DNA of 64,000 bases from Cocos nucifera (GCA_006176705.1 QRFJ01003319.1:62001-126000), one strand, 5' to 3'. Counted from the stretch's first letter, positions 33,640-45,818 are shown. Numbers and translations: made by a program. Notes: generated by a model from the sequence alone, not told the origin.

Positions 33640-34622
33640 ATCATCGAAACTCCTTTCGATGGATCAGAACTCTTCTGATTCGAACAGCTAGAATGATCGA
33701 TCATCTAAATCATTCTAATTGCTCCCAAAATCCACCAGTGACACCTAGCAGTATATGGTGGCAACCCATCAGAGCTGAATGCGAACCTCTTGGTGCAGCT
33801 ACCTGTGTGATTAAGTTCTTCTATCTTGAGCCCCGATCAGATTAGGGTTAAGGTGAACTCGTCAAACCCTAGTCTCTGTCATATGATGTAATCATTCGAT
33901 TCGAGTCCAATGTGAAAATCTAAATAGAAACTCTTTCTATTATTTCACTCTACCATGGCCATGGATTTCTGGACTTGATTCTCATGATCATCATAGGGCT
34001 GCTCCTCTACCACCGAGGTAGATAGATTCCATCTTGATGCAATCCAGTTCCTACAATGAACATGCTATAGCCAACATACACCTCAGGGTTCCATATGGCT
34101 AGGAGACCGAGTAATGGTGTAGTCAAACTATAACACCCTCAAGGTGAACTGCCGATGCATCTCAGGTCAAAGAACCAGACACACTACTGCAGCATCGAGT
34201 CAGTCATTGACGAGAAGGTAGACTCCCTAATGACTACTCGAGGTGGTCACGCTCAGTGCCCTCGTTCTCTAACGAGTACCTGTACTCTCGCTCCGGTGTC
34301 TCCACACCGTAGACTCAAGACTCATCTACTAAAGAGAAGCGATTGTACACCAACCTTCCGGATCAATCACCATCCTCATGATGATCCTATGGTCGGGAGC
34401 ATTTATGAGTTAATAATAATTATTCATGTCTTAAATTTTCAACTCTTGAAAATATGAATTATCATTACCATTAACTCAAAGGATGTATCACAGACACTAA
34501 ATACACATATGTGATAGAAAATAACCCATTTTATTGAATTATAGTCAAAATTATAATTTTGCCCCTAGAAGTGTATTACAAGTGTCAGCCAATTCTGGCT
34601 TCTAGGGCACATATATCTAACA
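33640..34622 (-). repeat. Middle LTR of element B, first 983 bases (U3 part)
   Basis: Matches 28208-29189 and 41792-42777 with only a few differences (for example catgctatagcc versus catgtcatagcc). The remainder is hidden by the gap. It serves as the 3' LTR of the right-hand internal copy. Confidence 0.9.
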
Positions 34623-34650
34623 ATCTCCCACTTGTCCTAAAGCCAATTGG

Positions 34651-35421
34651 CTACAAATCTAAGTCCCATCTTCTCAAGGTGGGCTTCGATCTTCTACTGG
34701 CCCAACGGCTTTGTAAGTGGGTCTGCCACATTATCTGTGGAGTTGACTCTCTTGACCTCGACGTAACCCTTCTCGAGGTAATCGCGGATGAGGTGGTATC
34801 GCCGCTCAATGTGCTTGGATTTCTGGTGAGACCTCGGCTCCTTAGCAAGCAAGGGCTATGGCGCCATTGTTGTCGCAGTATAGAGGAATGGCATCTGATG
34901 GCATTACTCCGATTTCTGCAGCAAACTTCTTGTACCAGAATGCTTCCTTCGCAGCCTCTGATGCAGCGATATATTCTGCTTCCATGGTGGAATCTGCTAT
35001 CACAGTTTGCTTGGAACTCTTCCAGCTGACAGCTCCACCATTGCACACAAAACAGACTCCCAGATGTCGACTTTCGATCATCTATATCGGACATGAAATC
35101 CGAGTCTGTGTATCCCTGGACTTGGAGTTCTCCGTTACCAAAGACCAACATCATATCCTTAGTTCTTCTCAAGTACTTAAGGATACATTTCACAGAAGTC
35201 CAGTGTTCTTCACCTGGATTTGACTGATATCTGCTTGTGACACTCACAGCATGGGCTATATCAGGTCGTGTACATAGCATGGCATACATGAGGCTCCCTA
35301 TTGCAGAAGCATAAGGGATCTTGCTCATGCGTTCTATTTCCTCAGGTGTGCTGGGGCACATCTTCTTGGAAAGATGAATACCATGTCTGAAGGGTATTAA
35401 TCCCCTCTTAGAGTTTTCCAT
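34651..35421 (-). pseudogene. Copia RT thumb and RNase H, element B right copy
   Basis: Same sequence as 29204-29983, but with an extra a near 35048 that shifts the frame in the middle of RNase H (the SGSLF segment), and a 4-base duplication (agcaagcaag) near 34850. Residues before the shift (MENSKRGLIPF, YTDSDFMSDIDD) and after it in the other frame (AVSWKSSKQTVIADS, LYCDNNGAIALA) are unchanged. Confidence 0.85.
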
Positions 35422-35422
35422 A

Positions 35423-36420
35423 CTAAACCTCTTTAGTACTTTCCTCTATGTACATCTTCTGTGAAAGTCCTAGCATCCTATTCGGTCTATCCCTATAGAC
35501 CTTAATTCCTAGAATAAAGGATGCTTCACCTAGGTCTTTCATGGAGAATTCCTTGGACAACCACATCTTGACTGATGTCAACATGGGAATATCATTCCCA
35601 ATAAGGAGGATGTCATCCACGTACAATACGAGGAAGACAACAGCGCTCCCACTGACCCTTTTTGAAAACACATGGTTCCTCTTCATTTTTGATGAAACCA
35701 AACTTTTTGATCACATCATTGAAACGAGTGTTCCAGCTCCGAGATGCTTGCTTAAGTCCATATATGGACCTTTGCAGCTTGCAAACCTTGTGATCAGTAT
35801 CACTGGATGTGAAACCTAGCGGCTGTTCCATATAGATATCTTCCTCAAGATATCCATTTAAGGAATGCCGTTTTCACGTCCATTTGCCATATTTCATAAT
35901 CGAAATAGGCTGCAACAGGCAAGCAATGTGCGGATGGATTTTAGCATAGCTACTGGGGAAAAGGTATCCTGATAGTCAATGCCTTCGCATTTGACTATAA
36001 CCTTTTGCCACTAGTCTAGCCTTGAATGTCTCCACATTCCCATCTGCACCAATCTTTCTCTTGAAGATCCATTTACACCCAATAGGTACTATACCTTCTG
36101 GTGGATCTACCAAGGTCCAGACTTGGTTTGAGTGCATCGAGTCAATTTCTGACTGCATTGCCTCTAAGCCATTTCTCGGAGTCGATATCTGATATCGCCT
36201 CGTTGTAGGTTTTGGGATCATCACCATGAGCACCATTACCTATGAGGAACATTTTCCTCTACATCCTCTCTGAAATAATACCTAAGTATCTTTCAGGGGA
36301 CGGAAAACTCTTTCCGATCTACGAGGTGGAGGAGGTAGTGTTCTTATTGGCTCAACCTGATTTGGTTCCACTTGGTCCTTAGCTCGTTCTGCTTGTGAGA
36401 CTTTCTCATCAAGCTTGAAT
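35423..36420 (-). pseudogene. Copia reverse transcriptase, element B right copy
   Basis: Same domain as 29985-30927, with YVDD at 35612-35623. It shares the frameshifts near 35444 and 35910 with the left copy and adds private one- or two-base insertions near 35661, 35863, 35989, 36167, 36250, 36266 and 36417, which break it into short pieces (35423-35701, 35613-35831, 35976-36236). Confidence 0.85.
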
Positions 36421-36439
36421 CTGCTTTTCCAATGCCGCT

Positions 36440-37330
36440 ATCTTGAATAAACTATTTTTCAAGAAAGATGGCATGTCGACTCACAATCACATTGTGGTCT
36501 TCTGGAATGTAGAAATAGTATCCTAATGACTCTTTAGGATATCCTATGAATCGAGCTCTGAAAGGACCTAAACTCTAACTTGTCCGCTTGTTGTCTTTTG
36601 ACATGAGCCGGACAACCCCAAATTCTGAGATGACTCAGACTTGGTTTCTTACCGTGCCATATCTCATACGGTGTGGTAGGAACGGTTTTAGAGGGAACCC
36701 TATTCAGTAGATAGATTGAAGTTAACAATGAATGTCCCCAAAGAAAATCAGGGAGGTCTGTGAAGCTCATCATGGATCGAACCATATCCAATAGAGTCCG
36801 ATTTCTCCATTCTGAAACCCCGTTGAGTTGAGGTGTTCCTGGTGGAGTCCATTGAGAGACTATGCCATTTTCCTTGAAGATAGTCTAGGAATTCCCGGCT
36901 AAGGTATTCACCTCCTCGATCTGATCGAAGAACCTTAATGGGTTTTCCAGTTTGTTTTTCTACTTCATGTCTGAATTCTTTGAACTTTTCAAAAGCTTCA
37001 GACTTGTGTCTCATAAGATACACATACCCATACCTAGACAGATCATCGGTAAAGGTAATGAAGTAGACAAAATTGCCTCTAGCCGGCACATCAAATGGGC
37101 CGCACACATCAGTATGTACTAGGGCAAGGAGATCTGTGGCCCTCTCCCCATGTCCAACAAAAGGGAGTTTAGTCATTTTGCCTTGAAGACAAGATTCACA
37201 AGTTGGATATGACTCGGAAAGTCAATGGACTCAATAGCCCATTTTTCTCCAATTTGTTGATCCTATCTTCTGCTATATGACCTAATCTCAGGTGCCATAG
37301 ATATCTGTCGTTTGGACTATCCCTAGGTCG
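36440..37330 (-). pseudogene. Copia integrase, element B right copy
   Basis: Counterpart of 31006-31885. Here the LSREFLDYL junction after the second catalytic aspartate is in frame (gccggg where the left copy has gccaggg), but a new extra base near 36877 shifts the frame a few codons later, and others lie near 36560 and 37215. HHCC and DDE motifs are all present at nucleotide level (WHLRLGHIAED, HTDVCGP, SDRGGEY). Confidence 0.85.
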
Positions 37331-38608
37331 TTTGGCATTCACGTTTTGCTCGATAGTTAGAAACAGGTACATCAATATGTAGCTGATAAAGACCATTAAT
37401 AAGGAAACCATTTGCAATTTTATTTCTTTCATAAAGAATGTTACAATGGTCCTTAAAGAAGGTGAATCACATAACCTTCTTGTGCTAAGCATGAAACAGA
37501 AATCAAATTCCTGCTAGCTGCAGGCACATAATAACAGTCTTTCAAAACTAAGTCTAAACCAGATGGTAATCGAAGAGGGTATGTTCCCACGGCTACTGCA
37601 GCAACTCTTGCTCCATTACCGATGCGTAGGATCATGTCTCCATCCCTCAGCCTCCTGCTATCCTCAAGACCCTGCATAGAAGTGCACAGATGAGCACTAG
37701 AACCAGAGTCAAGCACCCAACTGGATGCAGAAGAAACCGTAAGGTTAGACTCAATAACGAGCATACCTCCAGAAGGACCTTCCTTCTTGTTCTTCAGGGT
37801 GGCCAGGTAAGTAGGGCAGTTCCGCTTCCAATGGCCGTCGCTGTTGCAATGGAAACACTTTCCTTTGCCATCGGCCTTTTCTTCTTCGGTTCTGCCTTCT
37901 TCTTCTTTGATCCTTCCACCTTTTGCTTTTTCACAGACTTCTTTTTCTTTCCATAAGACTTTCTTTTGGAAGAAGTCCGTTCCATAGCAAGAACTGAGCC
38001 TTTAGAACCTTTCATAGAAAGCTCAGCGGTAACCAGCATATTCATTAACTTCGGCCAAGGAATTTTGAAGTTTATGCATGTGGTAATTCATGATGAATTG
38101 CCCATATGCATCAGTCAAGGATTGCAGAATAATATCGTTCTGCAGATCCAAGTCCAACTTCACACCGAGCTTCTCAAGCTCTTCCATGTCCTTGATCATT
38201 GTCAGACAGTGATCTTGGACTGACTGCCCATCACGCATCTTAGCCTTAAAAAGTCATTTCGTGACTTGATATTTGGCTGCGCGACTCTGTTCACCAAACA
38301 TCTCCTGCAGGTGAGCCAACATTTGGCGAGCAGTCCCGATATCTTCATGTTGGCGCTGGAGCTCATCAGACATCGAGCCCAACATGTAATATCTGGCCTT
38401 ATTATCTTCGTCAATCCATTTTTTCCAGAGACGCTCTCTGTTCAGTGGATGGACGGGCTGGTAAGGTGGGAGGGTCCTGGTCCAAAACATGGGTTAACTT
38501 CTCGAAAACCCAAAATAATTTTGTAGTTCCTGAGCCAATCTTTATAATTGGGTCCAGTCAGTCTATGTGTGTGTCCAGGATACGTGCCAATGGGTTGGAC
38601 GCAGACAT
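37331..38608 (-). pseudogene. Copia gag and protease, element B right copy
   Basis: Complete gag span starting at 38608 (MSASNPLARILDTH). Frame changes within the first 70 codons, then KWIDEDNKARYYMLGSMSD, MFGEQSRAAKYQVTK with a stop, MRDGQSVQDHCLTMIKDME, LKLGVKLDL-type helix and FIMNYHMHKLQNSLAEVNE. The C-terminal part repeats the left copy: lysine-rich run, zinc knuckle and DSG protease site, with private indels near 37360, 37464 and 37878. The left copy is open across the shared portion, so most of these breaks are specific to this copy. Confidence 0.85.
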
Positions 38609-40474
38609 TTTCCTGTAGAGAGTCAAAGATTCTAGTTAGATACTGTAATTTTGACTTGACCAATTTGTTTAGGGATTTTATTTTTAAACAAATTAGCTCC
38701 CACTATTTTCTCGGATCCCTACACTCCCTCTGTAGAGATGCGAAAAATCTCCACGATTAATGATTTCTAGTGGGTGGTGCGGTCTCACCAACTGACTCAT
38801 CACCTCACCTAACAGTTATTGGTGATGGGTTAGCCAATGAGTGAACAACTCTGTTCAATGATTCTCTAATCATGGTGCACCCAAACTTGGTCTCTAATTC
38901 ATGAATCTCACCGTATCCGAAATATTGATCCACTCCTTAGTTAAGTCAGACCCACCATTTGCATAGACTGGGTTCCTAATTGAGTCTCTCACCGTATCCG
39001 AAAATATTGAGCCCAACTCATCCTCCAGCCCATAGCATCCAATGCCTAATAGACATGGTTGCATCTTCCCGGTGCAACTGAGCCACTGTATCCAGCCGAG
39101 AACAATCAACCCCGGGAAGGGCCCGCACATCTACAATGGTGGAAGACCTCAGACTTAATCTTTTCTTAGGGAGAATTGATTCAGGTCTCATTAAACTAGA
39201 CTTGGCTTAGTCATAACAATTATGACTAACCTAGTGGCATGGGTTAGCTCGGATTATTGACCACCTCAGATCAGAACTGTGTCAACAGATATGGCCAGGT
39301 AAGTGAGACCGGTGGAAGGAATATGCCATTAACTCGTACAAGAACGCATTCAGGTCGAGTAGCTTCCAATTAAAAACCAGTCGGTCGTATGTGCCAAACT
39401 TACCTTAGACACCAAATTGTTGAGTCAGAACCAATTGGGTTAGCCTACAATCCAGACTCTAACCTCTGAGCCTAATTAGGTCTTGCTTGATCGTGACTCG
39501 ATCTTGACCCAGACTTAATCCTATTAGGCTGGTCAATTTAAGCATTGTTGATCCCATCTAACCAACTCTTGATTCGGTTTGATCAACCGCTTAGACCTAA
39601 TTGAGCTACCCAAGCCCGAACCCAGTATTATGAATATGTCTTAGATCTGAAAATTCTCAATTTTAGACCTAATTAATATTCCATAAACTTAATTCTTAAT
39701 TAAGTAGGGTTCATAAACAAAATATGCACAATAAATCCTAGGGTTTCAGGATCTAGGGTTTTGCAGAAAGTAAGTTTTGGGTTTCTGATTAAGGACGAAC
39801 ACGCAGCACCCCTACACATCATAAGAACACCCCATCGAATGGGAAGAGAGGGCCTTTAAACCCTTCTTCGTTCTTATGACCGGACGGCCAAGAGGAACGC
39901 CTTAATCAGGAACATGTCAATACTACAAAACAGTATCAGATCTATATCATATATCTCATATACAAATTAGATCTAATCATGGCATATTTTGCATACATCT
40001 CATGTATCAAAAATCATGCATATTTTCAGATCTAAATTATCTCATAATAATCTAAAAAAATTAGATTTAAATTGATCTAATCAAAATAAATTCTAATCTA
40101 GACAATTATGTAGAACTATTCTACAACTAGTCTAGACATGCATCAATCATATCTCATATGATATTTAAAAAATTAAATAATTTTTATTTGCTATTTTTCA
40201 GATGTTATTATAACACTTATATAATATCAGAAAAATAGTAAATAAAAGATCTAAAATATGATTTAATCAGATTAAATCAAAAAACATGCAAGAACTATTC
40301 TATAGAACTATTCTATTCTAGAACTAGTCATGCATATCTTCTAATCTTAGATCCAAATCATTTAATTTTAATTTTTTCTGATTTCAGATCTGATCACATC
40401 TCATGTGACATCTAAAATCACTTATTTTCTAATTAAAATAAATTTAAAATCAGATCTAAACAATTTTAGAACCA
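38609..40474 (-). other. 5' leader of element B (1.87 kb, non-coding)
   Basis: Long untranslated leader between PBS and gag. It contains the direct repeat tctcaccgtatccgaa.atattga at 38906-38928 and 38986-39010, and a block (39361-39420) that closely matches the leader of element C at 56750-56806 on the other strand. No open frame of note. It would hold the packaging and dimerisation signals of the RNA, which I cannot locate. Confidence 0.75.
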
Positions 40475-40489
40475 TGGCTCTGATACCAG
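40475..40489 (-). other. Primer-binding site of element B
   Basis: Minus strand tggtatcagagcca, an exact initiator methionine tRNA primer-binding site, separated from the LTR end at 40491 by one or two bases. Confidence 0.9.
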
Positions 40490-40490
40490 T

Positions 40491-42777
40491 TGAAGGGAAA
40501 TCCTGATTTCCCGGTCCAGGTTCGTTCAGATCTGATCAGATCAAGAGATATATTTCAAAAATTTTTCTCTTGATCTCAATCAGATCTTGATATGTTTTAG
40601 ATCTGATTCTTATTATTTTAATAAAATAAAATTAAAAGATAAATTAAATCAAATTTAATTTACCTGATCTGGGTAATCCTATTACCCTGTTGATGATCCT
40701 GTTTGCAGCGGAAGGTTCTGGATCTAGCCACGCAAGCGCCTGGCCTCTACCGGTATCCACTCGGGTTGGATCTGGAGATCCTCTTCTTCTCTATCACACC
40801 TCCAAAAATCAGATCTGGATCTGATCTGGAGGATCTTCAAAACTCTTTTGAAGATCTGCAGTCGTCCTTTTGCAGCAGCGCAGCCTTCTTGCTTTTGATC
40901 GCCTTTCCTTGATCTGAATCGCACCAACCAAAGTCCAAAACTCTTTTGGACGTGGAGAGCAAGGGGAGAAGAGACTATGGCATGGAGAAGGAGGGGAGAG
41001 GCAGCCTTGGGGCGTGGGGTTTCTCAATTGAATTGCATTTTGAATTGAGTTGGGCGCAGGGTCTTATTTATAGACTAAGCTTGTGATCCAACTCCTCTTC
41101 CTTCCCAACCAATCACAACCCTTTGTGAAATCAGATCTAAATCTGATTGGTGGGAATAGAGACCCCTGGATTCCTCCTTAGAGGGTGCCTAAGACCAGTC
41201 AAAGTTGGTTCTTAGAAGAACTCTAATTGGAATCCAAAAAGGAGATGGAGTCCTTGTCCAACAAGGACTCCTAGGCGCCTCCAACTTGGGCACACGCCAC
41301 CGGGTTGGCGTGCGCCCTTCTCCTTGCCAGGTTCTGGCAGGGGGACAGGCCCCCACCAGCTCTCCAATAGGTGCATGACATGTGGTCAAAAGTCAAAGTG
41401 TCAATGGTCAACGTTTGACCAGTCAAAGGTAGACTTTTGACCAAAGTCAAAGAACAAGAAATGGCAGGTGACCAAAAATGGCAGGTAATGTCTTACAAAT
41501 AAGACAACCTTTTTCTGACTTGGACAACCTCCAGTCAGACCATATGAAGGCCTCTGATTGAGCACAAACTCCTTTGGCTCAGTCAGGACAACTTATTTAT
41601 GATAGTAAAAGAAGAACGTTAGGTTCAATCGAGTGCTAGCACGATTTCCTTGAACCTAATTGAATCTCATTCAGATCAATTGAACTAGATCAGTTCAATT
41701 GATGATCACCAGATTCAAACCCTTGTTTGTGTGACCCAGTTAGGTTCAGTTCTGTATGGTAATGGGATATGTCATGATCTCTATCATCGACATCATCGAA
41801 ACTCCTTTCGATGGATCAGAACTCTTCTGATTCGAACAGCTAGAATGATCGATCATCTAAATCATTCTAATTGCTCCCAAAATCCACCAGTGACACCTAG
41901 CAGTATATGGTGGCAACCCATCAGAGCTGAATGCGAACCTCTTGGTGCAGCTACCTGTGTGATTAAGTTCTTCTATCTTGAGCCCCGATCAGATTAGGGT
42001 TAAGGTGAACTCGTCAAACCCTAGTCTCTGTCATATGATGTAATCATTCGATTCGAGTCCAATGTGAAAATCTAAATAGAAACTCTTTCTATTATTTCAC
42101 TCTACCATGGCCATGGATTTCTGGACTTGATTCTCATGATCATCATAGGGCTACTCCTCTACCACCGAGGTAGATAGATTCCATCTTGATGCAATCAATC
42201 CAGTTCCTACAATGAACATGTCATAGCCAACATACACCTCAGGGTTCCATATGGCTAGGAGACCGAGTAATGGTGTAGTCAAACTATAACACCCTCAAGG
42301 TGAACTGCCGATGCATCTCAGGTCAAAGAACCAGACACACTACTGCAGCATCGAGTCAGTCATTGACGAGAAGGTAGACTTCCTAATGACTACTCGAGGT
42401 GGTCACGCTCAGTGCCCTCGTTCTCTAACGAGTACCTGTACTCTCGCTCCGGTGTCTCCACACCGTAGACTCAAGACTCATCTACTAAAGAGAAGCGATT
42501 GTACACCAACCTTCCGGATCAATCACCATCCTCATGATGATCCTATGGTCAGGAGCAATTTATGAGTTAATAATGATTATTCATGTCTTAAATTTTCAAC
42601 TCTTGAAAATATGAATTATCATTACCATTAACTCAAAGGATGTATCACAGACACTAAATACACATATGTGATAGAAAATAACCCATTTATTAATTTTAGT
42701 CAAAATTACAATTTTGCCCCTAGAAGTGTATTACAAGTGTCAGCCAATTCTAGCTTCTAGGGCACATATATCTAACA
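40491..42777 (-). repeat. Right (5') LTR of element B (2287 bp)
   Basis: Starts tgttagatatatgtgccc on the minus strand from 42777 and ends tttcccttca at 40491. It differs from the left LTR by a few per cent at most (for example a 4-base caat duplication near 42194 and small indels near 41032 and 41083). TATA box at 41065-41072. Bounded on the right by the target duplication gtaca (42778-42782). Confidence 0.9.
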
Positions 42778-42782
42778 GTACA

Positions 42783-43285
42783 CCCATGTCTTACATGCAC
42801 ACACCTATTGGACTAATCCTAGTCCAATCCATAGGTTAGTCCCTTAGGATCTCATAAACCAAGGTCCTAAGTTCCTAAGATTAAACCCAATCCCAAGCCA
42901 GAATAGAAACTATGTTCTATTTTGTTCACCACTCAAGCCGGCTCGGTTAGCAGTCGGGCCGGCTCAATGGTGATGTCTCCTGCGAGAGCCCGATCACCAC
43001 TCTTTGTTCTGCTGCTCGAGCAAACTCTCTTAGGATTCGAGTTAGCTTGACGGACAAGACTGTCTTCTATTCTGCAGCTCGAGCTGACTCTCTCAAAAAT
43101 CAAGCCAGCTCTTCCAATGTGCCAGCCTGATATACCTTCTAACCTTCTGCTCGAGCTGGCTCTAATAGGAACCGAGCTAGCTCGTCTAAAACATCAGCTG
43201 AAGCACTTTGATGGTTAGTTCCAATCTCTCCTTGCTCTCTCTCCACCTACTTTCAAGGATTGAGAGCACCATACCTGAACTCACA
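42783..43285 (-). repeat. 5' LTR of element H, outer (U3) part
   Basis: 503 bases matching 21861-22360 of the 3' LTR, resuming with cccatgtcttacatgcacac after element B and ending ctcaca at 43285. Contains repeated gagccggctc-type palindromes at about 42934-43200. Together with 26598-26906 it makes an LTR of 812 bases. Confidence 0.85.
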
Positions 43286-44434
43286 TATGACATCGAATCT
43301 CTAAAGCCATATGGAACTGACTATCGCACATTTCTCTTGGGCTTGTGCAATGTGACACCGATGTCAGTTCTTGGTTTGGTTTTCTCCTGCTAGATCACCT
43401 GGCTTCTAACTTTTGTTTCAGTCCTCTCCACCTATGGAGACATCTTTTGGGAGAGCTCCACCTGAATCTCAAGTCTCCTAAGTTCACCTGGAAGTGACAA
43501 AATAGTATAAGAGGTTAGTTGTCCAGTGCTATTTTTTTGGACCTCATGCTGCTCCTATTGCACTTCCAAGCCATCTCACCTTTGGAGGATTGAGTTTTCA
43601 TCAAAGGCCACATCCTTACCGATGATGACCTTCTTCTCCAAGAGATCTCACAGTCGGTATCTCTTAACACCTTGTGGATATCCTAGGAACACCATCTTTG
43701 CTCTAGAATCCAACTTGCTGCGCTCACCAGCACCAATGTGCACAAATACCGTGCACCTTAATACTCTTAGATGGTTCAGATTTACCTTTCTTCTAGACCA
43801 CTTCTCCTCTTGAATCCCTCCATCTAACTTAGTGTGAGGTACTAGATAATAGGCTACATCCACTAAATCAATCTAGAACACCTTAGGAAGCCCTGCCTGC
43901 AGCCTCATGCACCTTAACTTCTGTATAAGGGTTCTATTCATTCTATCAGCCACCCCATTTTGTTGAGAAGTCCCCTTCACCAAGAAGTATCTTTTGATTC
44001 CACACTCCTCACAAAAAATTTAGAACTCCTTGCTAGAATACTCCCTGCCATTGTCTGACCGCAGACTCTTCACACTACTCCCCTATTCTTTCTCCACCTC
44101 TGCCTTCCAAACCTTGAATCTAGTGAAGACTTCTGATTTCTCCTTCATGAAGTAGATCCAAACCTTTCTTGAAAAATTATCTATAAGGGTTAACAATTAT
44201 CTTACTTTGTTTCTAGCTGAAACCAAAGCTAGTCCCCACATATTAGTGTGTACAAGTTCTAACTAGGCTGCACTGCAGGCTGTGCTGACTACAAACTGAA
44301 CTCCCCCTTTTTTTTTTCATCTGGCATGGCTCACATAGCTTTGAAACTCCTCCATCCAGATCAGGGATCAACCCCTTTTTGCTCAGCTCCTTCAGCCCTC
44401 TATCTCCCATGTGGCCTAAGCGGTAGTGCCATAG
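43286..44434 (-). pseudogene. Copia integrase of element F
   Basis: Integrase of F upstream of the point where H entered. From the top: LVHTNMWGLALV, in which the first catalytic aspartate is asparagine (44242-44244), then FSRKVWIYFMKEKSEVF, SLRSDNGREYSS with the second aspartate kept, and QQNGVADRMNRTL, in which the glutamate is aspartate (43945-43947). Next are an open stretch at 43648-43863 (LNHLRVLRCTVFVHIG, AKMVFLGYPQGVKRYRL), the C-terminal linker and SVPYGFRDSMSY at the H junction. Two of three catalytic residues are lost. Confidence 0.85.
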
Positions 44435-44905
44435 TCAATATGCCCCGTACTGATCCTGCACGGCAGCTGCTGCATCAGATTCCCCAGTCACCATAGATCT
44501 CTTCATCCTGTAGAGGTTATTCTCCAACCTCATCCTTCTCATCACTACCATGGCTCCATTTGATATGTTCAAAATACTACTTCTGGCAAAACTATTGAAG
44601 CTATAGCCGCTCTGCTTCAGGTAGCCCAGTGATACGAGATTCTTTTTCAGCTCTAGAACATATTTCATACTTATGAGAGTCCATACCATCCAGTCAAACA
44701 TCCTCACCCTAATGGTCCCAATACCAGTGATCTTGCATAGGTGATCATCTCCATGTATCACGCTCCCCTCATAAATCTTGGTGTATGAAGAGAATCAAGA
44801 TTGGTTTGAGGTGTAGTGATACGAACAGGCTGAGTTTAGGATCCATATATCTATGCCTTGCCTATGACCATCTGATATTATCAAGAGATCATCCTCCACC
44901 TTCCG
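44435..44905 (-). pseudogene. Copia protease and GAG-pre-integrase region of element F
   Basis: Protease active site seen as IWILNSACSYHYTSN, where the catalytic aspartate is asparagine. Then HGDDHLCKITGIGTIRVRM, YVLELKKNLVSLGYLKQSG, NISNGAMVVMRRMRLENN and LYRMKRSMVTGES. Open at 44435-44761. Closely parallels the same region of H, so F and H are sister Tork families. Confidence 0.8.
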
Positions 44906-45685
44906 ATCAGCCACCATACTCAACATTTTAGAACCTCCCTTATCTCCCTTTTTGCTCTTCCATAGCATACAATCAAGCTTGAAGTGCCCGATCTCTTTGC
45001 ATTTGTAATACTTGGCCTCTTTCTTGCTTTTTCAAGATTTTGATCATCTCCTTGGCTTGCTTCTATCCCTTCCTCTTCTAGATCTCTCCCCCATGGCCAA
45101 GCTCTCCTAGGGAACACCTTTCTTGGTCATCTTCTTTCTTTGCTTGTTAGTATGTAGCACCGAGACAATGTTTTAATAATACAGTGTCTCTTTCCCGTAG
45201 AGCAACATTATAGCTAATAAATCATAAGAAGGGGGCAACAAGTATAGCAACAAAAATGACTTATCTTCCTCCTCTATATTAACCCCAATATTCAGTAATT
45301 CATCGCTCATTTGATCAAAGATTTGGATGTGACCAACAACATCTCCACCTTCCATCATCCGAAGGTTGTACAGCCATTTCTTCAACATCAGTTTGTCGTG
45401 CATGTTCTTCACCATAAAGAAAATGTGCAACTTTGACCAAAGACCTTTGGGGGTTCTCTCTTGTAGCACTGAATAGAGGGCCGAGTCCACCAAATTTCCT
45501 CTAATCACTGAACACGTCCATTTCTCTAACGACATCTATTGTCGATCTATATTTTTCTTTGGCCTGTCCTCCAATGCTAGATCTAACTCATGCTGCACCA
45601 AAAGATCTTCAACCCAAACTTTTCATATGAAAAAATTTCCTTTCCTATCAAACTTCTCAAAATCTACCTTTATACTACTCTCCAT
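44906..45685 (-). pseudogene. Copia gag of element F
   Basis: Starts at 45685 (MESSIKVDFEKFDRKGNF), with an early stop and another before MSLEKWTCSVIRGNLVD. The open part 45173-45535 then continues ALYSVLQERTPKGLWSKLH, LMLKKWLYNLRMMEGGDVV, FDQMSDELLNIGVNIEEED and LLLYLLPPSYDLLAIMLLYG. The zinc knuckle near 44980-45020 reads YYKCKEIGHFKLDC, with the first cysteine mutated. Confidence 0.85.
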
Positions 45686-45818
45686 GGCTAGATCCAAACC
45701 AAAATGTAGTAAAAAATTTTAAGAAATATTGAGAAGTACTTTGACAGGACCTTGCTGAAATTTCAGCCTTTGTAGGTCTCTTGCTTTTGGTTTCTCCTTC
45801 CTTCGCCACATGACCATG

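Larger units (their letters stand above)
26907..42777 (-). mobile_element. Element B, Angela-like copia, apparent tandem around an assembly gap
   Basis: Minus-strand element(s) bounded by perfect duplication gtaca. Order by coordinate: complete LTR (26907-29189), pol to middle of gag (29190-32639), 1000 N, partial LTR (33640-34622), complete internal region (34623-40490), complete LTR (40491-42777). The two internal copies are almost identical. This reads as LTR-internal-LTR-internal-LTR sharing a middle LTR, or as one element duplicated by the assembler at the gap. The outer LTRs are nearly identical to each other, so insertion was recent compared with the other elements. Confidence 0.85.
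21512..43285 (-). mobile_element. Element H, Tork-like Ty1/copia retrotransposon
   Basis: Minus-strand copia element inserted in the pol gene of F. Flanks are tatgt (21507-21511) and tatga (43286-43290), a 5-base duplication with one change. Removing the insertion restores the reading frame of F. The 3' LTR is 21545-22360 with an extra 33-base tail at 21512-21544. The internal region runs 22361-26597. The 5' LTR is 26598-26906 plus 42783-43285, split by element B. All domains are recognisable in the order gag, PR, INT, RT, RNase H. Its own length is about 5.9 kb. Confidence 0.9.

Noticed and set aside
32514..33845. Long open frames across the run of N on both strands (up to 443 codons)
   Set aside because: They exist only because undetermined bases contain no stops. 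The flanking residues are antisense to gag or lie in the LTR.
38254..38760. Plus-strand open frames in the gag region of the right B copy
   Set aside because: Antisense to gag, which is recognised on the minus strand by MFGEQSRAAKYQ and related motifs.
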